The notes beneath the pieces were generated by a model. That model had not been told where the DNA came from. It was given only the letters and a program-made list of their open reading frames with translations, and searched no databases. A program made the translations under genes and the position numbers. A stretch of DNA of 14,482 nt, from assembly GCA_009786175.1 (NCBI GenBank), contig WQTQ01000177.1, positions 1 to 14,482 of the forward strand. The letters are read 5' to 3'. Shown one piece after another: positions 6,891-13,744 of this stretch (the first letter of the stretch is position 1; each line of letters starts with the position of its first letter). The DNA is from Bacillota bacterium. GTDB lineage: Bacteria; Bacillota_A; Clostridia; Lachnospirales; WQUN01.

Positions 6891-7047
6891 AAAAAAGGTT
6901 GCTAATGAGCAGTATGCAAAAAACACAGGCAGTGTAAAACAATGCCCTGCTTTTACATATCGCGCCCGGTATGCGGTTTTATGATTTTATCACCGATACC
7001 ATGCTTGCACTCATAAGACAGACCCTCTTTCAAAAATAATTAGTTGC
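6891..7047 (-). ncRNA. Candidate structured RNA (riboswitch-like leader or small RNA), family not recognised
   Basis: Downstream of a consensus promoter, the minus-strand RNA can close on itself. AAAGAGGGT (7030..7022) can pair, with G-U pairs, with ACCUUUUUU (6899..6891), and CUUAUGAG (7017..7010) with CUCAUUAG (6909..6902), with one mismatch. Inside, GGUAUCGG (7000..6993) pairs with CCGCAUACC (6976..6968) with one bulged C. UGUAAAA (6957..6951) pairs with UUUUACA (6939..6933), and the loop of that hairpin contains GGCA complementary to the UGCC that follows, so a pseudoknot or an alternative hairpin is possible. No convincing open reading frame covers the stretch. I did not recognise the conserved core of T-box, TPP, SAM, FMN, lysine, purine or cyclic-di-GMP riboswitches. 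The long closing helix is loosely reminiscent of 6S RNA. Confidence 0.5.
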
Positions 7048-7053
7048 AGGGAA

Positions 7054-7082
7054 AGTATAACAGCATGTTTTATATATGTCAA
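7054..7082 (-). promoter_or_regulatory. Consensus sigma-A promoter for the structured RNA / MutS2-like gene
   Basis: On the minus strand -35 TTGACA (7082..7077) and -10 TATACT (7059..7054) are separated by exactly 17 bp. Initiation is expected near 7047. It lies just beyond the stop codon of the trigger-factor-like lipoprotein gene and drives transcription into the 381-bp non-coding region before the MutS2-like gene. Confidence 0.8.
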
Positions 7083-7108
7083 ATTTGCGGTAGGCAAAAC
7101 TCACTAAA

Positions 7109-8275
7109 CTACACAACCACAACCCGCTCACGGATGTAGTCTATAACTTTATCGTTGCGGATAAATTGTTTCAACCATGGCAGCCCATACATTTCTTCAA
7201 ACATAGAAAAATCGTCTGTGCCCATGTTTTCAATGAAAAATTGTGCAACATCATCAATGGTTGCGGTAATGCCCGCATCTTCTGCTACAGCTTGCAGCAC
7301 CAATGAGAGCCTTGCGTTCATTTGAATGTTTTCGCGGTTATCTTCAAAAAAGTCTTCTACTGTGTCAAAGTCTTGCATACTAAGGAACGTTTCCAAATCC
7401 ATGCCAAACTGCATTGCTTGATCGGCCGCTTGCTGCAGCATTGCCTGTTCATGGTATCTCATTACACTATCCGGAATAGAGCGGACAACAACTTGCGTCA
7501 TCATATAATTGTACAAGTAATCTATAATGGCGTTGCTTTGAAAAAAATTGTGGATATCGTTGATTAAATCGTCAACTGTTTCTATTCCCTCCAAGTGTGC
7601 AAAATTTTCAAAAACAAATTCATCTGTTAATTCCGGCCTACCGGCAATGTAATTGATTGTTGTAACAAACAGGGCTTCTGCACCGGCAAGTGACGCTTCA
7701 AAATAGTCATCCGGGAACGCTACTTCTACATTTACAACCGAGCCCGGCATATGACCAATTACTTGATGTAAAAAGTCATCTATAAATTCCGGGCTGCCTG
7801 CTGTTACATAGGTTCCCGCGCCAAAAGTATTGCCTCCGTCAAACTCAACGCCGTCAACACTTCCCACAAAGTCTATGTTTATTAAGTCGCCATCTGCAAC
7901 CGGGCGGTCTGTTATACGCTGCTGAGCCGCTTGCGACAAAATATCATCAATTACATTTTGGATGGCTGTATCTGAAACTTGGTAAACTTCTGCGGGAATA
8001 GGGAATGCTTGATAATTAAACAGTTCTACGTAATCAAGAACAGCTATGCCTTGCCAAAAGCCGTTTTCGTCAAGGCCGTCGCTAAAGAAAAATTCACTGT
8101 CTGCTGAACCGGATACACCTGCATTGGCACCGACGGTTTGATTGTTGCTTTCTGACGTGCTTTCGTGCTGTCTTTCACGGCCATTCCCGTTATTGGAATT
8201 GCCGCCACAGGCCGAAATTAACAGCAACGTAAGCAACGCCAAAATCCCCAATATCAACATTTTTTTACTTTTCAT
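7109..8275 (-). CDS. Trigger-factor-like FKBP peptidyl-prolyl isomerase lipoprotein, 388 aa
   Basis: The protein begins with a lysine-rich start, a hydrophobic core and a lipobox LISAC (19-23), so Cys23 should be lipidated and the protein anchored outside the membrane. A low-complexity Ser/Asn/Gly linker follows (24-60). Residues about 125-212 match an FKBP domain of the trigger factor type (VADGDLINIDFVGSVDG, VEVAFPDDY, LAGAEALFVTTINYI). Residues 213-385 resemble the helical trigger factor C-terminal chaperone arms. The ribosome-binding N-terminal domain is absent, replaced by the signal sequence. I infer a foldase/holdase for exported proteins. An ATG at 8341 would add 22 residues, but the start at 8275 has GGAGG directly upstream and gives a proper signal peptide. 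It follows the variant Hsp70 cluster but has its own promoter-like element. Confidence 0.85.
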   Translation of the reverse strand: MKSKKMLILGILALLTLLLISACGGNSNNGNGRERQHESTSESNNQTVGANAGVSGSADSEFFFSDGLDENGFWQGIAVLDYVELFNYQAFPIPAEVYQVSDTAIQNVIDDILSQAAQQRITDRPVADGDLINIDFVGSVDGVEFDGGNTFGAGTYVTAGSPEFIDDFLHQVIGHMPGSVVNVEVAFPDDYFEASLAGAEALFVTTINYIAGRPELTDEFVFENFAHLEGIETVDDLINDIHNFFQSNAIIDYLYNYMMTQVVVRSIPDSVMRYHEQAMLQQAADQAMQFGMDLETFLSMQDFDTVEDFFEDNRENIQMNARLSLVLQAVAEDAGITATIDDVAQFFIENMGTDDFSMFEEMYGLPWLKQFIRNDKVIDYIRERVVVV

Positions 8276-8310
8276 CTTTTTCCTCCGTTTTTTGTAATCA
8301 CAACTCCTAC

Positions 8311-8319
8311 AGTATAACA
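8311..8319 (-). promoter_or_regulatory. Extended -10 promoter element for the lipoprotein gene
   Basis: TGTTATACT on the minus strand (8319..8311) is an extended -10 (TGnTATACT) with no good -35 at the expected distance. Transcription would begin near 8304, about 30 nt before the start codon. Confidence 0.5.
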
Positions 8320-8359
8320 GATTTTGCCATGTTGTGGACACCGGTACGATAAATTTTAC

Positions 8360-8385
8360 ATATCGTTCACATACCGTTCATATAC
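8360..8385. promoter_or_regulatory. 11-bp direct repeats, possible activator operator
   Basis: Plus-strand units ATATCGTTCAC (8360..8370) and ATACCGTTCAT (8371..8381) differ at two positions and are followed by ATAC, the start of a third unit. The period is one helical turn. The array sits about 55-80 bp upstream of the predicted lipoprotein start site, a usual activator position, and the local promoter lacks a -35. ACCGTTCAT fits the published LytTR half-site pattern, but the 11-bp period is shorter than the usual LytTR spacing. Confidence 0.4.
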
Positions 8386-8393
8386 TGCAAAGG

Positions 8394-8417
8394 GCGGCAT
8401 TTTTTTTACACAGCCGC
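8394..8417 (-). terminator. Weak hairpin after the J-like gene, possible terminator
   Basis: GCGGC (minus strand 8417..8413) pairs with GCCGC (8398..8394) across a 14-nt loop, starting 4 nt past the J-like stop codon. Only CCUUU follows, so termination would be inefficient at best. Confidence 0.3.
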
Positions 8418-8420
8418 GCT

Positions 8421-9737
8421 TTATAGACCACAACATTTTTTATACTTTTTACCGCTTCCACATGGGCAAGGTTCATTTCTTCCAACCTTTGCGGCTTCCC
8501 GCACAAATGGCTGTTCAAGTGCGGTTTTCACGATGTCAGTATCATCAAGAAACCCGCTTTTTGCCAACTTGCGATATTTTTTCACCGCACTGTTTTGAAG
8601 AGACTCTTCTTTTTTTGCATCCAGTACATCCATGTAAAATTTAGAGTTAAGTTTGAAGAGTTCCGGATATTCGCGCTGCAGTACACGGATACATGGACGT
8701 ATAGCCTGTAACTCTTGTATTATATACAGCTCCATGGAATGCCTGTTATTTTGACATTCTTCACAGCCATCAAAATCCATAAGAAGTTCCGTAAGATCCA
8801 CAACAACTTCGTGAATACGGTCATCTGCAGACAATGTTGACAATACAAGGCCGTTTTCCAGCTTACTAATAAGTTCTGCGTCTTCATCACGCCTATGCCT
8901 GCTTTTTATAAGAACAGGCACAGCTTTTGAAATTATATCGCGGAGCATGTGTTCATGGGAGAGTTTATGCAATGCCTTTAGAATATCGACATATATTTTT
9001 CTATCCATATCCTTATCATTAATTACACCATCGACATACCGGGACATATGTTCACAAGCCCGGTCCGGCAAATCGTTTTCAAGTGCGTAAGCACAGCCAA
9101 ACAGATAGAGCGCGTAATTGTCTTTAAAAACGCTTTTGTTATAATCGAATGCGCGATTTATCTCCTCGGCTACCAGCCATGATTTAAACGCACGTAAATA
9201 ATTCACGTATTCTAACCATATTGATGGGCTGCCGGGATCAATATCAATTGCGTGCAGAAAATACTCCCGCGCTTTTTTGGTATGCCCTTTTTGAATACAC
9301 GCAAGAGCCCTAATTCGTATAGCATCGGTATTACGTGGATTGTCAGTTAAGATTTTTTTAACAATAGTTTCTGCCATACCGGACTTTCCGATACGAAGGT
9401 ATGTCTCGGCCAAAACCAGATTAATTTCTACACTGTCCGATTTTGGCTTTTTTCCTTCGGTAAGAATGTCAATTATCTGCTTGAACTGATTCCTGGCAAA
9501 TAAATCGCGTACGGCCAGCAGCTCTTGCTGTTCCACGTCTGAAACACCCTTGGTGAAGTATTGGTCATATTCCGCACGTGCGGCAGACTTCGAAAGTGTT
9601 TCATATGCTGTGCGTACAGTCTTAAAACCATCCGGATCCTTATCCGGGGTATGTTTTTTTACAGCTGAATAATAAGCGCGTTTTATTTCTAAAGGGTCTG
9701 CATCTTGTGATACACCAAGTACTTGATAATAATTCAT
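8421..9737 (-). CDS. J-domain-like / TPR / SEC-C protein, 438 aa
   Basis: Residues 1-50 ([21 protein letters not shown], then AYETLS) are clearly J-domain-like. The HPD tripeptide that triggers Hsp70 ATP hydrolysis reads T-P-D (30-32, KKHTPDKDP), so the key histidine is either missing or displaced by one residue. The middle (about 70-210) is TPR-like ([38 protein letters not shown]). The C-terminus is a textbook SEC-C zinc motif, [18 protein letters not shown], with cysteines 424, 426, 435 and 436. It starts 9 bp after the Hsp70-like gene, so the two are surely co-transcribed and probably act together. SEC-C motifs bind zinc and often mediate contact with partner proteins or ribosomes, hinting at client delivery. 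I infer a non-canonical co-chaperone; whether it can stimulate ATPase activity is open. Confidence 0.85.
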   Translation of the reverse strand: MNYYQVLGVSQDADPLEIKRAYYSAVKKHTPDKDPDGFKTVRTAYETLSKSAARAEYDQYFTKGVSDVEQQELLAVRDLFARNQFKQIIDILTEGKKPKSDSVEINLVLAETYLRIGKSGMAETIVKKILTDNPRNTDAIRIRALACIQKGHTKKAREYFLHAIDIDPGSPSIWLEYVNYLRAFKSWLVAEEINRAFDYNKSVFKDNYALYLFGCAYALENDLPDRACEHMSRYVDGVINDKDMDRKIYVDILKALHKLSHEHMLRDIISKAVPVLIKSRHRRDEDAELISKLENGLVLSTLSADDRIHEVVVDLTELLMDFDGCEECQNNRHSMELYIIQELQAIRPCIRVLQREYPELFKLNSKFYMDVLDAKKEESLQNSAVKKYRKLAKSGFLDDTDIVKTALEQPFVREAAKVGRNEPCPCGSGKKYKKCCGL

Positions 9738-9746
9738 TGCGTGCCT

Positions 9747-11438
9747 CTATTCTTCTAAAAGATCTATCGCGTCTATCAAATCACTCTCTAGTTTTTCCAA
9801 AATTCCCGCATCCCAGTTTAAAATCAAGCCCTTTTTTAGCTCGTTGGCGGCAGTCTCTATTTCGTCTGCAGCCTCGCCATGTATCTTTATAAGCCTGTCT
9901 GCCTTATTTATTATTTTTCGATATTTGTTTACTGCGTCCGCGCTTTTCCAAGCGGTTAAATCCATATTTTCGCCTACTTCGGCAGTGTTTACGGCAACTG
10001 CCGCGGTTTTGCCTGTAGATGCAATTTCCGCACTAACTTTAAGTATGCCGTTTAAGTCGTACGCGAATTTAATGTTTATTTTTTCCTTACCTGCCTTACC
10101 TTTTGGTATACCGCTTAAAACAAATTGATTAAGCAGGTAATTCTCTTCCGGGACTTCACTTTCGCCTTGGTATGCCGAAATATGCACTTCCGTTTGATTA
10201 TCTGAAGACGTGCGGTACAGCTTTGAAAACTCTGCCGGCAAAGTAGTGTTTCGTGGAATTAATATGTCGCAGTACAAACCTACTCTAATAAAGCCTGTAC
10301 TTCTTAACACGGCGGTGCTTAAACTATATGGACATATATCCGTTAACACAATTGTATCTTCGCCCAGTACACCGCTTAGTACCCCGGCCTGAATAGCCGC
10401 GCCGCGCACAACAGCCAGGTCTGCATCTATAGAAGACTCGGGCTTGAAACCATAATGCTCTTCCAAAAAACTTGCAACAATTGGAGTGCGGGTACTACCG
10501 CCAACCAACAGAACCAAATCTACTTCCTGCGCTGTTATATTCGCGTCTCCAAGGGCCATATCTATTTGCGTTTTTGTGGAAAATATAAGCTCGCGTATCA
10601 TACCTTCAAAACTTTTACGTGATATAATAGAAGAAAAACCGACAGGAATATCATTTTTATCACTTAATAAGAATGGTAAATTAACCCGGTACTCATCCCT
10701 GCTCGAAAGCTCAATTTTACACGTCTCGGCCGCAAGCTTAATACGCATCATGGCACGGACATCAGTTGTTACATCGACTCTGTCCCTCTTTTTTATACTG
10801 TTGCAAATATGATCTATTAAAGCTTGGTCAAAGTCCTTTCCTCCCAAAGTACTATTGCCGCAGCTTGCTTTAACATCCACCACGCCCTCGAATAGTTCCA
10901 GTACGGTTACGTCAAGAGTCCCGCCGCCCAAATCGTAAACCAATATATTTTTACATTCATCCATATGGTTTACACCATAATCTAATGCTGCGGCTGTAGG
11001 CTCATTAATTATACGCTCTACTGTTAGGCCTACAGCATTACCGGCGGCAATTACGTCTTTTCGCTGAGCATCGGTAAAATATGCCGGTACAGTTATAATT
11101 GCAGAGTCTACTTTGCTGCCTATATGCGATTCTGCACAGTCTACCAAATACTTGATAATCATGGCTGCTATGTCTACAGGAGAATACGATTTCCCCCAGG
11201 CAGTTAGCGTAACATCCTGCCCAAAAAGACGCTTTACCTCTAAAAACGTACACTCCGGCTCTAATAAAGCGCGTTCTTTCGCTTCGCGGCCTACCGTTAC
11301 TGTGCCACACTGTGCAATATGCACTACAGACGGAGTGATAAATTCATACTCGTGATTAGGAACTAAAACAAGCCTTCCTTGCTCGTTTACATACGCAATT
11401 TCAGATGTTGATGTCCCAAAGTCAATGCCAACCATCAT
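9747..11438 (-). CDS. Hsp70/DnaK-like chaperone with shortened C-terminus, 563 aa
   Basis: All nucleotide-binding motifs of Hsp70 are present: phosphate-1 GIDFGTSTSE (4-13), connect INEPTAAALDYG (144-155), phosphate-2 YDLGGGTLDV (168-177) and adenosine LVGGSTRTP (311-319). The interdomain region reads VLTDICPYSLSTAV (364-377), a diverged form of the DnaK LLDVTPLSLG linker/strand. A substrate-binding beta domain follows (about 385-505). The helical lid is short and there is no acidic tail, giving 563 residues against roughly 610-640 for DnaK. ATG at 11438 was chosen because AGGAGG lies 9 nt upstream and it brings GIDFG to the N-terminus; the upstream ATG at 11516 would sit inside the GrpE-like gene. 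It begins 1 nt after the GrpE-like stop codon. This looks like a specialised paralogue, not the housekeeping DnaK, since hrcA and standard dnaJ are absent. Confidence 0.88.
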   Translation of the reverse strand: MMVGIDFGTSTSEIAYVNEQGRLVLVPNHEYEFITPSVVHIAQCGTVTVGREAKERALLEPECTFLEVKRLFGQDVTLTAWGKSYSPVDIAAMIIKYLVDCAESHIGSKVDSAIITVPAYFTDAQRKDVIAAGNAVGLTVERIINEPTAAALDYGVNHMDECKNILVYDLGGGTLDVTVLELFEGVVDVKASCGNSTLGGKDFDQALIDHICNSIKKRDRVDVTTDVRAMMRIKLAAETCKIELSSRDEYRVNLPFLLSDKNDIPVGFSSIISRKSFEGMIRELIFSTKTQIDMALGDANITAQEVDLVLLVGGSTRTPIVASFLEEHYGFKPESSIDADLAVVRGAAIQAGVLSGVLGEDTIVLTDICPYSLSTAVLRSTGFIRVGLYCDILIPRNTTLPAEFSKLYRTSSDNQTEVHISAYQGESEVPEENYLLNQFVLSGIPKGKAGKEKINIKFAYDLNGILKVSAEIASTGKTAAVAVNTAEVGENMDLTAWKSADAVNKYRKIINKADRLIKIHGEAADEIETAANELKKGLILNWDAGILEKLESDLIDAIDLLEE

Positions 11439-11439
11439 T

Positions 11440-11937
11440 TCAAATATCCTCCTGAGTAAGCCTGTTAACCACCACTGTGGCACGGCGCAATATTTTATTT
11501 TCATACACATATCCACATTTTAAAGTTCCGATTATACACTCATGCGGCAAATTTGAATAGGATACTGTGCTATGGGCTATGTGTAAATTATAGTTAAAGT
11601 ATTCGTTTATGGGTTCCAGTAATACAACTCCCGCGTCAGATAAATTTTCTTTTACGCTGCCCCACATCATTTGCGCTTGCGGGCTTAAAGCAGCATCTTT
11701 TTGCGAAAAATAGTAAAAATCATACACAATGTCTGCCATGGCCACAATTGGTGCAAGTAATGCCTCTGTGCCACCATTAATTGCCTCGTCTATTTCTTCT
11801 AATTGGAGAACCATTTCCTTTTGTTTATTTTCAACCCTGCAGACCATATCCTTCAATAATGTTAATTGCTCTAAAACATTACCGTAAAATACATCCTGTA
11901 CCGTATGCTTTTTCTTGAAAAAGTCTAATATTGCCAA
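11440..11937 (-). CDS. GrpE-like nucleotide exchange factor, TTG start, 165 aa
   Basis: The N-terminal half is charged and helical (LEQLTLLKDMVCRVENKQKE, about 22-41), as expected of the GrpE coiled coil. The C-terminal end (about 105-158) matches the GrpE beta domain pattern, with a GTLKCGYVYENKILRRATVVV stretch resembling the GYlykgrvLRpAkVvV signature; the preceding region is diverged. GrpE promotes ADP release from Hsp70. The start is TTG at 11937, preceded by GGAAGGATGG at proper spacing. Its stop codon overlaps the ribosome binding region of the Hsp70-like gene (TGA then A, then ATGATG), so the two are translationally coupled. As first gene of the trio it should set the level of the module. 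No CIRCE operator is seen upstream. Confidence 0.75.
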   Translation of the reverse strand: MAILDFFKKKHTVQDVFYGNVLEQLTLLKDMVCRVENKQKEMVLQLEEIDEAINGGTEALLAPIVAMADIVYDFYYFSQKDAALSPQAQMMWGSVKENLSDAGVVLLEPINEYFNYNLHIAHSTVSYSNLPHECIIGTLKCGYVYENKILRRATVVVNRLTQEDI

Positions 11938-12003
11938 ATTGCGTCCATCCTTCCAGTACTATGTCATCATCAATAGGATACACCAAGATGTTCAATGTTA
12001 CAA

Positions 12004-12055
12004 TATTTTTTTACCCCCTGCTATCACATTCGCCAATGTGATAGCAGGGGGTAAA
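12004..12055. repeat. 21-bp perfect inverted repeat with T7 tract, copy 2 of the dispersed element
   Basis: Arms 12010..12030 and 12035..12055 pair perfectly over 21 bp around a CGCC loop. The outer end TATTTTTTTACCCCCTG (12004..12020) is identical to 2055..2071, and the next bases (C/A then TATCA) also agree. On the minus strand it starts 8 nt after the dehydrogenase stop codon and is followed by AAAAAAATA, so it lacks the U-tract of an intrinsic terminator. Confidence 0.8.
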
Positions 12056-12063
12056 TTTGAACT

Positions 12064-13692
12064 TTATTCTTCATCCATGAAAGAATATTCTACCGCAACA
12101 GGCGGAACAAAGGTTTCCTTAATAGTGCGCGGGCTAACCCAACGCAGCAAATTAAGTATACTGCCGGCCTTATCATTTGTGCCGGATGCACGCCCGCCGC
12201 CAAAAGGCTGCTGGCCTACAACCGCACCCGTAGGTTTATCGTTGATGTAAAAATTGCCTGCCGCTTCCGCAAGTTCACGTTCCATATGCGCAAGCACACT
12301 CCTGTCTTGCGAGAAAATTGCACCTGTCAGCGCGTAAGGTGATACGGTTTTACAACTTTCTAACGCGGCGTCAAATTCGTTATCCGGATACACATAAACA
12401 GTCAAAACGGGACCAAAGATTTCTTCGTGCATTGTTTTAAAGCCGGGGACTTTTGCTTGAATTACAGTAGGATAAACAAACCAGCCTTTAGAGGAATCAT
12501 AGCTGCCGCAAAGAATTTCTGCGTCTTGGGAATCCCGTGCGTAATCGATGTACCCGGTAATAGATTTGTATGCGTTCCCGTCAATAACCGCACCCATAAA
12601 ATTACGGAAATCTCTTACGTCACCCACACGCAATTTTTCCACTTCAATAAGCAATTTTTCTTTAACCTGCGGCCATAAAGATTCCGGAATATATGCCCGT
12701 GAAGCCGCAGAACATTTTTGCCCTTGATACTCGAACGCACCGCGAACCATTGCTGTAACAAGCGGGTCAACTTGCGCTTTATTGTGGGCAAAAATAAAGT
12801 CTTTACCGCCTGTTTCGCCTACAAGGCGCGGATAATTTTCATAAGGTTTTATATTATTGCCTACGTTTGTCCAAATTTGGCTAAACACTTCCGTAGAACC
12901 GGTAAAATGAAGCCCAGCCATTCTTGGGTCGCTTATTACATGTTCACTTATATCCCTGCCGCCGCATGGGACAAAATTTATAACACCATCCGGCAGGCCC
13001 GCTTCTTTTAGAACTTGGAAGACGTAATAATTAGACAAAACAGAAGTAGACGCCGGTTTCCACACAACCGTATTGCCCATTAGCGCGGGCGCGGTGGGAA
13101 GGTTTCCGCCAATTGCCGTAAAATTAAACGGGCTTATGGCCACAATAAAACCACTCAATGGGCGATATTCCACCCTATTCCAAACACCCGGCGAACTAAT
13201 TGGCTGGTCCTTGTAAATTTCTTGGGCAAAATACACATTAAAACGCAAGAAATCCGCTAATTCGCAAGCAGAATCAATTTCCGCCTGGTATACTGTTTTG
13301 CTTTGCCCAAGCATTGTTGCCGCGTTAATACGGTGCCGCCAAGGCCCGGAAATAAGGTCTGCAGCCTTTAAGAAAATAGCTGCCCTATGCTCCCAAGGCA
13401 TGTCGTACCACTTTTGCCTTGCAGACAACGAAGCTTCTATTGCAGCTTTAAGTTCATCTTTGCCCGCAATGGAGTATTCCCCAAGGATGTGGCTATAGTT
13501 GTGAGGCATGACGCAATTTGCCGTCCTTTGCGTATGGATTTCTTCCCCTCCTATTACTACGGGAATTTTTGCCACCATTGCAGATTGCTTTTCCAGCTCT
13601 TTTTTTATTGCTGCACGCTCTGGTGTGCCCGGTGCGTAGGACAATACAGCCTCATTTACCGGTTTTGGTACGTTAAAAATGGCACTTTTCAT
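12064..13692 (-). CDS. pruA: 1-Pyrroline-5-carboxylate dehydrogenase (ALDH4 type), 542 aa
   Basis: The enzyme oxidises 1-pyrroline-5-carboxylate, via glutamate semialdehyde, to glutamate with NAD+, the second step of proline breakdown. The aldehyde dehydrogenase active site is intact: Glu293 in LVGETGGKD and catalytic Cys327 in EYQGQKCSAA. NAD-binding elements include SPFNFTAIGGNL (187-198), VWKPAS (210-215) and HFTGST (262-267). The length and the extended N-terminal segment (1-60, KPVNEAVLSYAPGT...) match the stand-alone ALDH4/group 1 form and not the short RocA form or the PutA fusion. The ATG at 13692 has GGAAGG upstream. No proline dehydrogenase gene is adjacent, so its substrate may come from ornithine or from proline oxidised by an enzyme elsewhere. 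It follows the GH127 gene by 52 bp with no visible terminator between them. Confidence 0.93.
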   Translation of the reverse strand: MKSAIFNVPKPVNEAVLSYAPGTPERAAIKKELEKQSAMVAKIPVVIGGEEIHTQRTANCVMPHNYSHILGEYSIAGKDELKAAIEASLSARQKWYDMPWEHRAAIFLKAADLISGPWRHRINAATMLGQSKTVYQAEIDSACELADFLRFNVYFAQEIYKDQPISSPGVWNRVEYRPLSGFIVAISPFNFTAIGGNLPTAPALMGNTVVWKPASTSVLSNYYVFQVLKEAGLPDGVINFVPCGGRDISEHVISDPRMAGLHFTGSTEVFSQIWTNVGNNIKPYENYPRLVGETGGKDFIFAHNKAQVDPLVTAMVRGAFEYQGQKCSAASRAYIPESLWPQVKEKLLIEVEKLRVGDVRDFRNFMGAVIDGNAYKSITGYIDYARDSQDAEILCGSYDSSKGWFVYPTVIQAKVPGFKTMHEEIFGPVLTVYVYPDNEFDAALESCKTVSPYALTGAIFSQDRSVLAHMERELAEAAGNFYINDKPTGAVVGQQPFGGGRASGTNDKAGSILNLLRWVSPRTIKETFVPPVAVEYSFMDEE

Positions 13693-13744
13693 AAATAATT
13701 TCCATCCTTCCGCTGATGATTTAATGTATGTTCGTCATACAAGG

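Noticed and set aside
6714..6926. Minus-strand open frame of 70 codons covering the leader of the MutS2-like gene
   Set aside because: It runs through the U7 terminator and both hairpins, has no ribosome binding site, and its composition (Phe/Cys/Tyr-rich) reflects AT-rich non-coding DNA.
6891..7047. Structured RNA as a T-box or known metabolite riboswitch
   Set aside because: I could not find the conserved T-box sequence or the core motifs of the TPP, SAM, FMN, lysine, purine or cyclic-di-GMP classes, so it is left unclassified.
11439..11516. Upstream ATG of the Hsp70-like gene adding 26 residues
   Set aside because: The extra residues are encoded within the GrpE-like gene, do not resemble Hsp70, and the ATG at 11438 has AGGAGG upstream and puts GIDFG at the usual position.
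11938..12063. CIRCE/HrcA heat-shock operator before the GrpE-like gene
   Set aside because: No TTAGCACTC-N9-GAGTGCTAA or close variant is present; the only inverted repeat here is the dispersed element.
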